The notes: a model not told the origin generated them from the sequence alone. Numbered from the stretch's first letter, positions 1 through 7,933 are shown. The stretch: 64,000 bases of DNA from Neohoeflea coraliihabitans (GCF_019334345.1 NZ_JAHWQX010000001.1:744001-808000); one strand, 5' to 3'. Made by a program: numbers and translations.

Positions 1-266
1 TCGGCGTGTTGTACCGCTACGGCCCCTCGCGCCCGCCGCGCGCCTGGCGCTGGGTGTCTCCCGGCGCCGTTGCCTCCACGATTTTATGGCTTCTGGCATC
101 CATTGCGTTCTCGATCTATGTGCGCAATTTCGGCAGTTACAGCGAGACCTTCGGCAGCCTTGCCGGTGTCGTGCTGTTGTTGATGTGGATGTGGATTTCG
201 GCGTTTGTCATCCTCTTCGGAGCTGAACTCAACGCTGCAACCGAGGAACGCGCCACCGAAGACTGA
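1..266 (+). CDS. YihY/BrkB family inner-membrane protein, C-terminal fragment
   Basis: The reading frame is open from the left edge of the window and stops with TGA at 264-266, so only about the last 87 residues are visible. It carries the family's LYRYGP stretch near its start, a hydrophobic segment around GAVASTILWLLASIAFSIYV, and the terminal MWMWISAFVILFGAELNA helix that is typical of the C-terminal end of YihY/BrkB (UPF0761) proteins. These are multi-pass inner-membrane proteins of poorly defined function; the old name 'ribonuclease BN' for them is wrong. The true start lies upstream of the window. The following bufferin operon begins about 250 bases downstream behind its own leader, so the two need not be co-transcribed. 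Confidence 0.8.
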   Translation, partial: GVLYRYGPSRPPRAWRWVSPGAVASTILWLLASIAFSIYVRNFGSYSETFGSLAGVVLLLMWMWISAFVILFGAELNAATEERATED

Positions 267-436
267 GAGGCAGCGTTGCATGCGCCGCAACACGGACGCA
301 TCACGCGTCCGTTGCCCCCGCGCCGTACGGAGGCTGCTGCTCCCCCCACGCCAGCGTGAGCCGCTGATCACGTGCCGTCACGCGCATGTGATGTCGATAA
401 CGCGTGCTTGATTTCCAGTTTATCAGCGTTTTCGCA

Positions 437-493
437 AAGCTTGTCTGACCGGGCCGATTGGCTGTTCCGGTCAGAAATCGAAAACACAAGCTT
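437..493 (+). promoter_or_regulatory. Structured leader or operator upstream of bufA
   Basis: Two nested perfect inverted repeats sit just before the bufA ribosome binding site. The left arm is continuous, AAGCTTGTCTGACCGG at 437-452. Its complement is split: CCGGTCAG at 467-474 and ACAAGCTT at 486-493, separated by an 11-base A-rich bulge. In RNA this would form a 16-bp helix with a 14-base loop and one bulge, ending 20 bases before the start codon. The inner 8-bp dyad alone could also be a DNA operator. No T-run follows, so it is not a standard terminator. Further upstream, 293-311 holds a smaller perfect hairpin and 367-392 an imperfect dyad. Confidence 0.5.
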
Positions 494-513
494 AAGATAA
501 ACGGGAGAACATC

Positions 514-819
514 ATGCAACACAAAACAGCAATCAGCGCCTCCGCCCTCGCCGGTGCCGTCGCCCTTGCCCTTTCCGGCAGTGCCCTTGTGGCCTCCACG
601 ACGGGCGCCAGCGCAGCCACCGAAAAATGCTATGGCGTCTCGATGGCCGGCAAGAACGATTGCGCAGCCGGTCCGGGAACCACCTGCGCTGGCACCTCGA
701 AGGTCGATTACCAGGGCAACGCCTGGAAAAGTGTGGAAGCCGGCACGTGCGAAACCATGGCCCTTGAAGGTGGCCGCATGGGCTCGCTCGAGCCGCTCGA
801 CCGCGATCTTCCCGCCTGA
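514..819 (+). CDS. bufA: Bufferin precursor peptide (DUF2282, BufA1-type metallophore)
   Basis: A 101-residue preprotein with an N-terminal signal peptide (positive MQHKT, then an Ala/Leu-rich core, probable cleavage after the ASA near residue 34) and a short Cys-containing mature part. The four cysteines are Cys39 (KCYG), Cys50 (KNDC), Cys58 (TTCAG) and Cys79 (GTCE), the pattern of DUF2282/BufA1 proteins. Known bufferins are periplasmic ribosomal peptides whose cysteines are modified by a DUF692/MNIO enzyme, giving a copper-binding metallophore that protects against metal stress. The start follows GGGAG six bases upstream. bufB, bufC and a DoxX gene follow directly on the same strand, which makes the assignment firm. 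Which cysteines are modified here is not visible from the sequence. Confidence 0.9.
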   Translation: MQHKTAISASALAGAVALALSGSALVASTTGASAATEKCYGVSMAGKNDCAAGPGTTCAGTSKVDYQGNAWKSVEAGTCETMALEGGRMGSLEPLDRDLPA

Positions 820-917
820 TCGACGCGCCGCGCTCGGTCCGCCAGCAGCCTTTGTCGATCTGACACTGCTGCCGGCGGGCCGGCCGCCCGATCTCCGAGA
901 CCAACCGGGAGGACCCG

Positions 918-1853
918 ATGCCGATCCAACCCCCTGCAAGAGCTTCAGCACGCAAGCCTGGCAGCGCCTCCCCTTTGATGAGCGCCAACCCGCTTCCGCC
1001 CCGCGCGGGAGTGGGACTGAAAGCCGGCCATGTCGGCGCCATTCTCGATGATCCGTACCGGGTCGGATTTGTCGAGGTGCATGCCGAGAATTATATGGGC
1101 GCCGGCGGTCCTGCCCATCGCGCATTGACGGCGGTACGCGAGCGCTTTCCGCTCTCGGTTCACGGCGTCGGACTGTCGATCGGCGCCGAGGCTGGCCTGA
1201 ACGCCCATCACCTCGAACGACTGGCCGCCGTTGTCGGGCGCTACCAGCCGGCCCAGGTCTCCGAGCATCTGGCCTGGTCGACCCACAGCGACCACTATCT
1301 CAATGACCTTTTGCCACTTCCCTATACGGAAGCGACGCTCGCCCGCATCGTGCGTCACATCGATCAGGTGCAGGAACGCCTCAGCCGCCCAATCCTCATC
1401 GAAAACCCGGCCACCTATCTCGCATTCGAGCATTCGACGATGGGCGAGACGGAGTTCATCGCCGAGATGGCCGAGAGGTCGGGATGCGGTCTGCTGCTGG
1501 ACGTCAACAATGTCTTTGTCTCGGCGGTCAATCAGGACTGGAACGCAACGAAATACATCAACGCCTTTCCGCTCGAAAAAGTGGAGGAAATTCATCTCGC
1601 CGGCCATGCCGAGGATTGCGACGATGATGGTGACCTGCTGCTGATCGACGCCCATGACCGGCCGGTCAGCGACGCCGTCTGGACCTTGTTCGAAACGGTG
1701 ATCGCCCGCACCGGCCCGCTGCCAACGCTCATCGAATGGGACAATGACGTCCCCGACTGGCCGGTGCTGCGCGCCGAGGCCATCGCCGCCGAGGCCATTC
1801 TCGAGCGTTTTGATCAGCGCGCCGCGCTCGGCAAGCGCCATGCCGCGGGCTAG
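918..1853 (+). CDS. bufB: MNIO family (DUF692) bufferin maturase
   Basis: A 311-residue TIM-barrel-type enzyme of the multinuclear non-heme iron oxidase family (DUF692). Family metal-ligand and active-site motifs are present in order: EVHAENY near residue 53, [10 protein letters not shown] near 80, SEHLAW near 114, IENPATYL near 160, LLLDVNNVF near 191, EIHLAGHA near 224, IDAHD near 242 and LIEWDND near 271. Such enzymes oxidatively remodel cysteines of partner peptides; the partner here is the upstream BufA. It probably acts in the cytoplasm before BufA is exported. The ATG at 918 follows GGGAGG with about five bases between. bufC starts four bases after the stop, so the two are likely translationally coupled. 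Confidence 0.92.
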   Translation: MPIQPPARASARKPGSASPLMSANPLPPRAGVGLKAGHVGAILDDPYRVGFVEVHAENYMGAGGPAHRALTAVRERFPLSVHGVGLSIGAEAGLNAHHLERLAAVVGRYQPAQVSEHLAWSTHSDHYLNDLLPLPYTEATLARIVRHIDQVQERLSRPILIENPATYLAFEHSTMGETEFIAEMAERSGCGLLLDVNNVFVSAVNQDWNATKYINAFPLEKVEEIHLAGHAEDCDDDGDLLLIDAHDRPVSDAVWTLFETVIARTGPLPTLIEWDNDVPDWPVLRAEAIAAEAILERFDQRAALGKRHAAG

Positions 1854-1857
1854 AGCC

Positions 1858-2772
1858 ATGGCAAACCTGAAAACCCGTCACCCGCACAAGCCGAACGACC
1901 GGGAGCCGGCTGCGCAAGAGATCTTTCAGGACGGTTTCGCCCGTGCACTGCGCCAGCCCGACGCCCCGCTGCCACCGGGCCTCATCGGCCCGCATGGCAA
2001 AGCCGCCGTCAAACGCTTTGCGGTATACCGCAACAATGTCACCGTCAGCCTGATCAATGCGGTTGCCGAGATTTTCCCCGCCATTCACGATCTGCTCGGC
2101 GAAACGGCCTTCAATGACATCGCCCGCCTGTATCTGCGCGCCGAACCGCCCCGCTCTCCGCTGCTGCACCGCTATGGCGAAACTTTTCCCGCCTTTCTCA
2201 ATGCGCTTCCCGCACTCTCGCGCTATCCCTTTCTTCCGGATCTCGCCCGCCTGGAGCGGGCCTGGCTGACCGCCTTTCACGCTGCCGACGCCGCGCCCCT
2301 GGAGCCGTCCTTGCTGCAGGCACTTCCGCCCGACACCCTGGCGGAAAGGCGGTTTGCGCCGCATCCTGCCACAGCGCTCATTGCCAGCGATTACGCCATT
2401 TGCACGCTGTTTACGAAATGTCGGGGGCAACAGCCGCTCGACGGCGTGCAGTTGGCGACGCCGGAAGCCGTTCTGCTTTCCCGCCCCGGCAGCTCGGTGA
2501 TGGTGCATCGGCTGTCGCCGGGCGAACACACATTCTTTGCCATGCTGCTGGACGGTGAAACCCTTGCGGCAGCCGCTGATGCGGCAGCGGCGGCGGCGCC
2601 CTCTTTCGACCTCGCCGCGGCCATCTCCACACTGCTTGCGAGCGGCGCCTTTATCTCCGCTGCAGCAGGCAAATCGGCAGGCCGGGCGGCCGACGATGGA
2701 ACAAAAGCCCGCGACCGGGGCGACACGCGGCCGGCAAAGGAGGCAGCATGCGACATCTCTTCAACGATATAG
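1858..2772 (+). CDS. bufC: HvfC/BufC family peptide-modification chaperone (DUF2063)
   Basis: About 304 residues. The N-terminal half is a DUF2063 domain: QEIFQDGFARAL, then RFAVYRNNVTVSLINAV and FPAIHDLLGETAF, and further LLHRYGETFPAFL and LARLERAW. Proteins of this type sit beside MNIO enzymes and bind them together with the precursor peptide. The C-terminal part contains an Ala-rich stretch near residue 240 and a polar tail. The ATG at 1858 was chosen because it lies four bases after the bufB stop; an in-frame ATG at 1840 would overlap bufB and is less likely. The end overlaps the DoxX gene by 25 bases, as expected for a tight operon. Confidence 0.88.
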   Translation: MANLKTRHPHKPNDREPAAQEIFQDGFARALRQPDAPLPPGLIGPHGKAAVKRFAVYRNNVTVSLINAVAEIFPAIHDLLGETAFNDIARLYLRAEPPRSPLLHRYGETFPAFLNALPALSRYPFLPDLARLERAWLTAFHAADAAPLEPSLLQALPPDTLAERRFAPHPATALIASDYAICTLFTKCRGQQPLDGVQLATPEAVLLSRPGSSVMVHRLSPGEHTFFAMLLDGETLAAAADAAAAAAPSFDLAAAISTLLASGAFISAAAGKSAGRAADDGTKARDRGDTRPAKEAACDISSTI

Positions 2773-3344
2773 CCCACCTGCACCGATCGGTTTTCGCCGC
2801 GATCGAGCGCGGGGCGGAAGGCTGGTTTCTTGGCCTCGCGGCCCGCTTTGTCTTCGCGGCCGTATTGTGGATCTATTTCCTCAACTCGGCCCGCACCAAG
2901 GTCGGTGACGGTCTAGCCGGGTTCTTCACGCTTACCCCTGGCGCCTATTATCAGATCGCCCTGCCGGCAGTGGAAGCCGCGGGTGGTGATGTCGAGCAGG
3001 TCGCCTTTCTGCCCTGGGGCCTCATCGTCACGATGGGCACCTATGCCGAGTTTGTATTGCCGCTGTTGATCGTCATCGGGCTGTTCACGCGGATTGCCGC
3101 GCTCGGCATGATCGCCTTCATCGCCGTGCAGACGCTGGTCGACATTACCGTTCATCAGATCGGCGCCGAAGCCATTGGCAGCCTGTTCGACCGGTTTCCC
3201 GATGCTGCGATCGCCGATCAACGGCTGCTTTGGCTGTTCGTGCTGATCGTCATCGTCCTCAAGGGTCCGGGATGGATCTCGCTCGACGGTGTGCTGGCCG
3301 CCGGCCACCGGGAGCCCGCTGGGCGCTTGCGACCGTCCGCCTGA
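2748..3344 (+). CDS. DoxX family membrane protein of the bufferin operon
   Basis: A 198-residue protein with four predicted membrane segments: around WFLGLAARFVFAAVLWIYFLN, LPWGLIVTMGTYAEFVLPLLIVIGLF, IAALGMIAFIAVQTLVDI and LLWLFVLIVIVLKGPGWISLDG, the last being the family's typical C-terminal signature. DoxX proteins regularly close bufferin-type operons (sometimes called BufD); their exact job there is unclear, with membrane redox or metal handling suggested. AAAGGAGG lies five bases before the ATG, inside the end of bufC. The stop is followed at once by a hairpin that also ends the opposing hsp20 gene. Confidence 0.85.
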   Translation: MRHLFNDIAHLHRSVFAAIERGAEGWFLGLAARFVFAAVLWIYFLNSARTKVGDGLAGFFTLTPGAYYQIALPAVEAAGGDVEQVAFLPWGLIVTMGTYAEFVLPLLIVIGLFTRIAALGMIAFIAVQTLVDITVHQIGAEAIGSLFDRFPDAAIADQRLLWLFVLIVIVLKGPGWISLDGVLAAGHREPAGRLRPSA

Positions 3345-3350
3345 CGCACG

Positions 3351-3379
3351 AAAAAAGGTGCCCGCAAACAGCGGGCACC
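3351..3379. terminator. Intrinsic terminator between DoxX and hsp20 genes
   Basis: GGTGCCCGC at 3357-3365 pairs perfectly with GCGGGCACC at 3371-3379 around a five-base loop. AAAAAA at 3351-3356 becomes a T-run on the minus strand, so it is a classic terminator for hsp20. It lies directly after the DoxX stop and may also slow transcription from that side, although no T-run follows on the plus strand. Confidence 0.8.
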
Positions 3380-3407
3380 TCCTCACTTAGCGAAGACACA
3401 GAGCCGA

Positions 3408-3872
3408 TCAGGCGGCCGTCGCTTCGATCTGCTTGGCCTTGGAAGTATCGGAACTGATCTCGATCTTCCGCGGCTTCATGGCTTCGGGGATTTCTCGCAC
3501 CAGGTCCAGATGCAGCAGACCGTTGCGCAATGAGGCGCCGGTCACTTCCACATGTTCAGCCAGTTGGAAGCGGCGCTCGAACGCCCGCTTGGCAATGCCG
3601 CGATACAGGAACTCGCTGTCATTCTGTTCCTGCTCGTCGGCCTTTTCGCCCTTGACGGTCAGCGTGTGCTCGCGGGTTTCGATCGCGATCTCGCTTTCGT
3701 CAAAACCGGCAACAGCCATGGTGATGCGATAGGTGTTTTCCCCGGTCCGCTCGATATTGTAGGGCGGATAGGTCTGGGTCTGTTCCGGTTGAGCCAGCGT
3801 GTCGAGCATGGTCAAAACGCGGTCGAAACCGACGGTGGAACGGTACAGTGGTGCAAAATCAACGTGACGCAT
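3408..3872 (-). CDS. Hsp20/IbpA family small heat-shock protein
   Basis: About 154 residues. The start MRHVDFAPLYRSTVGFDRVL matches the rhizobial IbpA-type small heat-shock proteins, and the alpha-crystallin domain follows from YPPYNIERTGENTYRITMAV through FERRFQLAEHVEV to LLHLDLVREIPEAMKPRKIEI, including the conserved GLLHLDL strand and the IEI tail. It is an ATP-independent holdase that keeps heat-damaged proteins soluble. The ATG at 3872 was chosen over an upstream one because AAAGGAGG lies six bases before it and the family begins here. It is transcribed alone from a probable RpoH promoter and ends at the shared terminator. Confidence 0.92.
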   Translation of the reverse strand: MRHVDFAPLYRSTVGFDRVLTMLDTLAQPEQTQTYPPYNIERTGENTYRITMAVAGFDESEIAIETREHTLTVKGEKADEQEQNDSEFLYRGIAKRAFERRFQLAEHVEVTGASLRNGLLHLDLVREIPEAMKPRKIEISSDTSKAKQIEATAA

Positions 3873-3906
3873 GGAAGTCCTCCTTTGAGCGACGTTAGAC
3901 ACGTTT

Positions 3907-3945
3907 GGCCTTTTCACGCACCCCGTGTCGGCGGTGCGAAAAGCC
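3907..3945 (-). promoter_or_regulatory. Long hairpin in the hsp20 5' untranslated region
   Basis: On the minus strand GGCTTTTCGCACC can pair with GGTGCGTGAAAAGGCC, leaving two small bulges on one side. The helix lies between the probable RpoH promoter and the ribosome binding site. Small heat-shock genes of rhizobia often have leader RNA thermometers (ROSE elements), but the SD-occluding 3' hairpin that defines ROSE is not evident, so its role is open. Confidence 0.4.
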
Positions 3946-3978
3946 AGCAGACCCGGCCATCCGGCGCCTGCGAAATGG

Positions 3979-4007
3979 ATGTGGGAATTCTGCATTTGCG
4001 GTTCAAG
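3979..4007 (-). promoter_or_regulatory. RpoH (sigma-32) type promoter of hsp20
   Basis: Reading the minus strand, CTTGAAC (4007-4001) is followed after 15 bases by CCCACAT (3985-3979). This fits the alphaproteobacterial heat-shock consensus CTTGAA / CCCCATnT in sequence and spacing. Transcription would start about 100 bases before the hsp20 ATG. Confidence 0.6.
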
Positions 4008-4145
4008 AGTTTTTTGCGCGAAAGCATGACAATTGCCTGCTGCTTTTGCGATACGCTGAAATCTGGCCGCCCGGCCCGCAGGAAAGCAGGCGGCCCCGCC
4101 TGATTTCCTTTGATTTTTCAGGTCTCACGCCCTAATCCCAAAAGC

Positions 4146-5477
4146 ATGAGCGAGGCCTTTCCCGATCATCCGCGCCTGTACACCACCGCCGCCAACCCGA
4201 TTCCGGAACGGCGGCAGGTCGGCTATTTCACCGGCCGGGATGGCAAGCGCATCCGCTATGCGATTTTTCGCTCCAAGGCGCGGGTTGCCAAGGGCACGGT
4301 CGTGCTTCTGCAGGGCCGCAACGAGTTCATCGAGAAATATTTCGAGACCATTCGCCATCTCAACGACCGCGGCTTCTGGGTTGCCACCTTTGACTGGCGG
4401 GGTCAGGGCGGATCGGAACGCCTCAGCGACCAGCCCCTCAGGGGTCATGTCGCGCAGTTCAGCGACTATGAAGCCGATCTGTCGGTGTTTCTCGAAACGA
4501 TCGTCCTGCCCGATACCCGTCTGCCCTTCCTGCTCCTCGGCCATTCAATGGGCGGTCTCGTCGCGCTGTCCGCTGCGCCCGACCTGGCCACCCGCATCGA
4601 CCGCATGGTGGTCGTCGCCCCTTTTGTCGATCTTTCCGGCCAGCCCCTGAGCCAGGGGGTGATTTACTGGACATGCCGCTTGCTGACCCTGTTTGGTTAC
4701 GGCGAGACACGTTTTGAAAGCGACCGCTTTCCACGGCCGTTCGATGGCAACATGCTGACCTCCGACCGGGCGCGCTACGATCGCAACCAGGGTGTCTACG
4801 AAGCATGGCCCCAGCTGCGTCTCGGCCCGCCGACTGCCGGATGGATCGCCACCGTTCTCAAAGCGATTCGCCGCGTCAACCGCGTCAGTCATCTCAGCCG
4901 CATCAAGATCCCGACGCTGCTGATTGCCGCCGGATCCGACCGGATCGTCGAGGAATCCGCAATCGAACGCCTCGCCAACCGGTTTCGCGCCGGCCATCAC
5001 ATCACCATCGATCAGGCCCGGCATGAAATTCTTCAGGAAGTGGACCGCTACCGCCTGCCAGCCCTGGCAGCCATCGATGCATTTTTCCTTCCTGCCGAAA
5101 CGGCACTTTGTGATGTCGAAGCCGCCAGCGACGACGACCCACCGCAGCAGGAGGACTCCGGCGACCCGGTAGCGGCGAGCAGCCGGCCAGCATCCCCCGA
5201 AATCAAACCGGCCGGCAAGAACCGCGCCACGCAAGACAGCGACACCGAAGCACAGGACAGGGGCGCGGCGAAATCCTCCGGCAAGCGCGCGGGAAAGACA
5301 AAGGCTTCAAGCAAGAAGACCACGAAGAAGGCGACCGAAAAAAAGGCGGCCGAAAAGAAGATAGGGCGCAAGAAATCCGGTGCGGCGAGGGCGGCGTCCG
5401 GTTCCGGCAAGAAGGCCGCAGAGGCGCCGAAGCCAGCCAGCTCCGTGAAGATGCCGCGCGCCGAAACACTCGACTGA
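4146..5477 (+). CDS. Alpha/beta hydrolase (lysophospholipase-like) with Lys/Ala-rich tail
   Basis: A 443-residue protein. Residues about 20-315 form a serine hydrolase of the PldB/monoacylglycerol-lipase type: LLQGRNEFIEKYFET in place of the oxyanion-loop HG motif, FDWRGQGGS near 83, nucleophile elbow GHSMGG with Ser134, and LIAAGSDRIV and DQARHEIL supplying the probable acid and histidine. It should cleave lysophospholipid or other fatty-acyl esters. From about residue 318 a low-complexity tail follows: first acidic and Pro-rich, then dense in Lys and Ala (KKTTKKATEKKAAEKK), resembling histone H1-like or AlgP-like tails. The ATG at 4146 fits the family start; a TTG at 4110 is possible. No strong ribosome binding site is visible. 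Confidence 0.85.
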   Translation: MSEAFPDHPRLYTTAANPIPERRQVGYFTGRDGKRIRYAIFRSKARVAKGTVVLLQGRNEFIEKYFETIRHLNDRGFWVATFDWRGQGGSERLSDQPLRGHVAQFSDYEADLSVFLETIVLPDTRLPFLLLGHSMGGLVALSAAPDLATRIDRMVVVAPFVDLSGQPLSQGVIYWTCRLLTLFGYGETRFESDRFPRPFDGNMLTSDRARYDRNQGVYEAWPQLRLGPPTAGWIATVLKAIRRVNRVSHLSRIKIPTLLIAAGSDRIVEESAIERLANRFRAGHHITIDQARHEILQEVDRYRLPALAAIDAFFLPAETALCDVEAASDDDPPQQEDSGDPVAASSRPASPEIKPAGKNRATQDSDTEAQDRGAAKSSGKRAGKTKASSKKTTKKATEKKAAEKKIGRKKSGAARAASGSGKKAAEAPKPASSVKMPRAETLD

Positions 5478-5517
5478 GAGAGCCTTCAACACGTCGCGCA
5501 GGGCGTCATGGCATGTC

Positions 5518-6303
5518 TCAGCCGCCGGCGCTTCGCATCTGCGCCAGCGCGGCGGCGTGCAGCTCCGCCGATCCGCAGGCAATGATGTTGCCCCCCTGTT
5601 CCGGTCGGTTGCCGTCCCAGTCGGTCACCACGCCGCCGGCGCGCTCGATCGGCGCGATCAACCCTGCAATGTCGTAGGGCTGCAGCCCGGCTTCGATGCA
5701 GATATCCACATGCCCGGCCGCCACCATCGCGAAGGCGTAGCAATCACAACCGAAGCGCGACAGCTGCACGGCGCCTTCCAGCGCGGCAAAGGCCGGGCGC
5801 TCTTTCGCGCTGAACAAGGATGGCGCGGTGGTCATCAGGATCGCGGCTGAAAGCTCCACCCCCTGCCGGGATCGCATCGGCTGGCGCGCCCCGCCATGGC
5901 GCGCGAAGAACGCGCCCTCCGTCCCGGCGACAAACCGTTCGCCGGTGAATGGCTGATCCATCAGCCCCATCACGGCGCGTCCCTCGTGGTACAGCCCGAT
6001 CAGCGTCCCCCACACCGGCAGCCCGGCAATGAACGCCCTTGTTCCATCGATCGGGTCGATCACCCAGCGGAAGGCGCTGTCCGCATTCTCAAGGCCGTGC
6101 TCTTCACCGAGGATGCCGTGGTCGGGAAACCGCGCCGCAATGCGGGCGCGAATGGCCGCCTCGGCGGCGCGGTCGGCTTCCGTCACCGGGTCAAAGCCGT
6201 TCGCAAGCTTGTTGCTGATGGTACCTCCGATCCGAAAACGCGGCAGCGTTTCCGCCGCCGCCGCGTCCGCCAACTCGTCGAGAAAATCAAGATCGGGCAC
6301 CAT
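5518..6303 (-). CDS. hisN: Inositol monophosphatase family phosphatase, histidinol-phosphatase type
   Basis: A 261-residue member of the inositol monophosphatase superfamily. Metal-binding motifs are intact: DPVTEADRAAE, GEEHG, WVIDPIDGTRAFIAGLPVWGTLI (the DPIDGT loop) and the C-terminal YDIAGLIAPIERAGGVVTDW. The pattern FIAGLPVWG and the DIAG/L form are typical of HisN-type histidinol-phosphate phosphatases, which catalyse the penultimate step of histidine synthesis in many alphaproteobacteria; a broader inositol-phosphatase activity cannot be excluded. GGAG lies upstream of the ATG at 6303. It follows the N-formylglutamate amidohydrolase gene by 70 bases on the same strand, so the pair links histidine synthesis and breakdown chemistry. 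Confidence 0.82.
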   Translation of the reverse strand: MVPDLDFLDELADAAAAETLPRFRIGGTISNKLANGFDPVTEADRAAEAAIRARIAARFPDHGILGEEHGLENADSAFRWVIDPIDGTRAFIAGLPVWGTLIGLYHEGRAVMGLMDQPFTGERFVAGTEGAFFARHGGARQPMRSRQGVELSAAILMTTAPSLFSAKERPAFAALEGAVQLSRFGCDCYAFAMVAAGHVDICIEAGLQPYDIAGLIAPIERAGGVVTDWDGNRPEQGGNIIACGSAELHAAALAQMRSAGG

Positions 6304-6373
6304 CAGTCATCTCCGCTCTGCTAGGCAGGCGGTTACGGTGCCCGAGCTGGCCCGTCAAGCGCCGGCACAGGCA

Positions 6374-7279
6374 TTACTGCGCTGCAAGCAGCCCGTCATT
6401 CAGCGTGGTGCGCCCATATTCCAGCATCTGATCGGCAAAATGCGTCAGATCGATCTGCAACTGCCGGAACCCAGCGGTCAGTTGCAAACTCGTTTCATCA
6501 ATATACAGGCCGCGGTTGATCTCGATCTGCAAGGCATGCAGACCGCGCGCCGGCCGACCATAATGCTCGGTGATGAAACCGCCCGCATAGGGCTTGTTGC
6601 GCGCCACCCGATAGCCAAGGCCAGACAGCACCGCCACGGCCACGCGTGTCAGTTCATGCGAGGCGCTGGAGCCATAGCGGTCGCCGACAATGAAGTCCGG
6701 GCGCGCCTGCCCGCTGCCGGACTTGATGCCGGCTGGCATCGAGTGGCAATCGATCAGCACCGCCTGACCGAAGCGCACATGCGTTTGCGCAATCAACCGG
6801 CGCAGACAGGCATGATACGGTCGGTAGACGGTTTCGATCCGCCGCAGCGCTTCCCCCACATCGAGCCGGCCCCGGTAGATGTCGACATTCTCCGCCACGA
6901 GGCGAGGAATGGTTCCAAGCCCGCCGGTGACGCGCAGTGACGTGGAATTGACATGCGCGGGCAGCGGCGCATCGAACATGCGCGGATCGAGCTCATAGGG
7001 CTCGCGATTGACGTCAAGCCAGGCGCGCGGAAAATGCGCCTTCAGCAGCGGCGCTCCCAGCGCCGTGACGCTGGCAAAAAGGTCATCGACATGGTGATCC
7101 TCGGAACGCCGGATCGTCTGCCGGTCGAGCCGTGAGGCGGCCAGAAAGTCATCCGTGTACAATCGACCGGAGTGCGGCGAGTTGAAAACCAGGGGGCCGC
7201 TTTGACGATCCGGCTGGACAACCTCGAACAGCGGCCTGCCGCAGGCGGACATGGGAACCGTCTTCTGGCGATCGTGCAT
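6374..7279 (-). CDS. N-formylglutamate amidohydrolase family protein
   Basis: A 301-residue hydrolase of the N-formylglutamate deformylase family. Family motifs are PLVFNSPHSGRLY near residue 29, RRSEDHHVDDLF near 57, HFPRAWLDVNREPYELDP near 82, LIDCHSMP near 175, PDFIVGDRYG, and the C-terminal LQIEINRGLYID. The histidine and glutamate residues in these motifs are the expected zinc ligands and catalytic residues. In histidine catabolism the enzyme releases formate from N-formylglutamate, but homologues of this length also occur outside hut operons and no other hut gene is here. AAGGA precedes the ATG at 7279. It is divergent from cpdR. Confidence 0.85.
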   Translation of the reverse strand: MHDRQKTVPMSACGRPLFEVVQPDRQSGPLVFNSPHSGRLYTDDFLAASRLDRQTIRRSEDHHVDDLFASVTALGAPLLKAHFPRAWLDVNREPYELDPRMFDAPLPAHVNSTSLRVTGGLGTIPRLVAENVDIYRGRLDVGEALRRIETVYRPYHACLRRLIAQTHVRFGQAVLIDCHSMPAGIKSGSGQARPDFIVGDRYGSSASHELTRVAVAVLSGLGYRVARNKPYAGGFITEHYGRPARGLHALQIEINRGLYIDETSLQLTAGFRQLQIDLTHFADQMLEYGRTTLNDGLLAAQ

Positions 7280-7567
7280 GCGTGTCCTTCAATTTCCTGC
7301 CATTCGGGTCGTCACGACCTCAAAATCGCAGCCACCGCTATCGTTCCGTTTCGCAACCCGGCTGCAACAATCTGCCACCTGCTCCCACCCCTGTCCAGCG
7401 GGTTTTCCCGCATGCAAACGGGGCTCGCGATCGCGCTGCGATAATGCTATGCATCGATCCGCCCTGGCGCCGTGCACGGAATCACAGCTCCATTCACCGG
7501 ATCTTTACGCCGGATGTGCACGCTGCCCGGCAGATGATGTCAACAGCAACCAAGGGTCCGGATAGGG

Positions 7568-7933
7568 ATGATGCCGAAAATTCTTCTCGCGGAAGACGAC
7601 AATGATATGCGCCGTTTTCTCGTCAAGGCTCTGGAGAAGGCCGGCTATGAGGTTCGGTCCTTCGACAATGGCGCCTCGGCCTATGACCGGTTGCGCGAAG
7701 AGCCGTTCACATTGCTTCTGACCGACATCGTCATGCCGGAAATGGACGGCATCGAACTGGCCCGCCGCGCCACGGAACTCGATCCCGATCTCAAGGTGAT
7801 GTTCATCACCGGCTTTGCTGCCGTGGCTCTGAACCCCGATTCCAAGGCGCCACGTGATGCCAAGGTGCTCTCCAAACCCTTCCATCTCCGTGACCTTGTC
7901 GATGAGGTCAACAGGATGCTGACCGCCGCCTGA
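7568..7933 (+). CDS. cpdR: Cell-cycle response regulator CpdR
   Basis: A 121-residue single-domain receiver without an output domain. KILLAEDDNDMRRFLVKALEKAGY, the phosphoacceptor Asp53 in LLLTDIVMPEMDGIELARRA, and FITGFAAVALNPDS followed by KVLSKPFHLRDLVDEVNRML are characteristic of CpdR rather than a generic CheY-like protein. Unphosphorylated CpdR directs the ClpXP protease to the pole and triggers degradation of cell-cycle proteins such as CtrA, through phosphorelay control by CckA-ChpT. Two adjacent ATG codons are possible (7568 and 7571). It stands alone between a divergent amidohydrolase gene and tRNA-Val. Confidence 0.93.
   Translation: MMPKILLAEDDNDMRRFLVKALEKAGYEVRSFDNGASAYDRLREEPFTLLLTDIVMPEMDGIELARRATELDPDLKVMFITGFAAVALNPDSKAPRDAKVLSKPFHLRDLVDEVNRMLTAA

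Noticed and set aside
293-311. Hairpin CGGACGC/GCGTCCG after the YihY gene
   Set aside because: No T-run follows on either strand, so I do not call it an intrinsic terminator; it may still be a weak rho-type or leader structure.
3873-3978. ROSE-type RNA thermometer in the hsp20 leader
   Set aside because: The defining 3' hairpin that pairs the ribosome binding site with a UUGCU-like segment could not be found, so only a plain hairpin is annotated.
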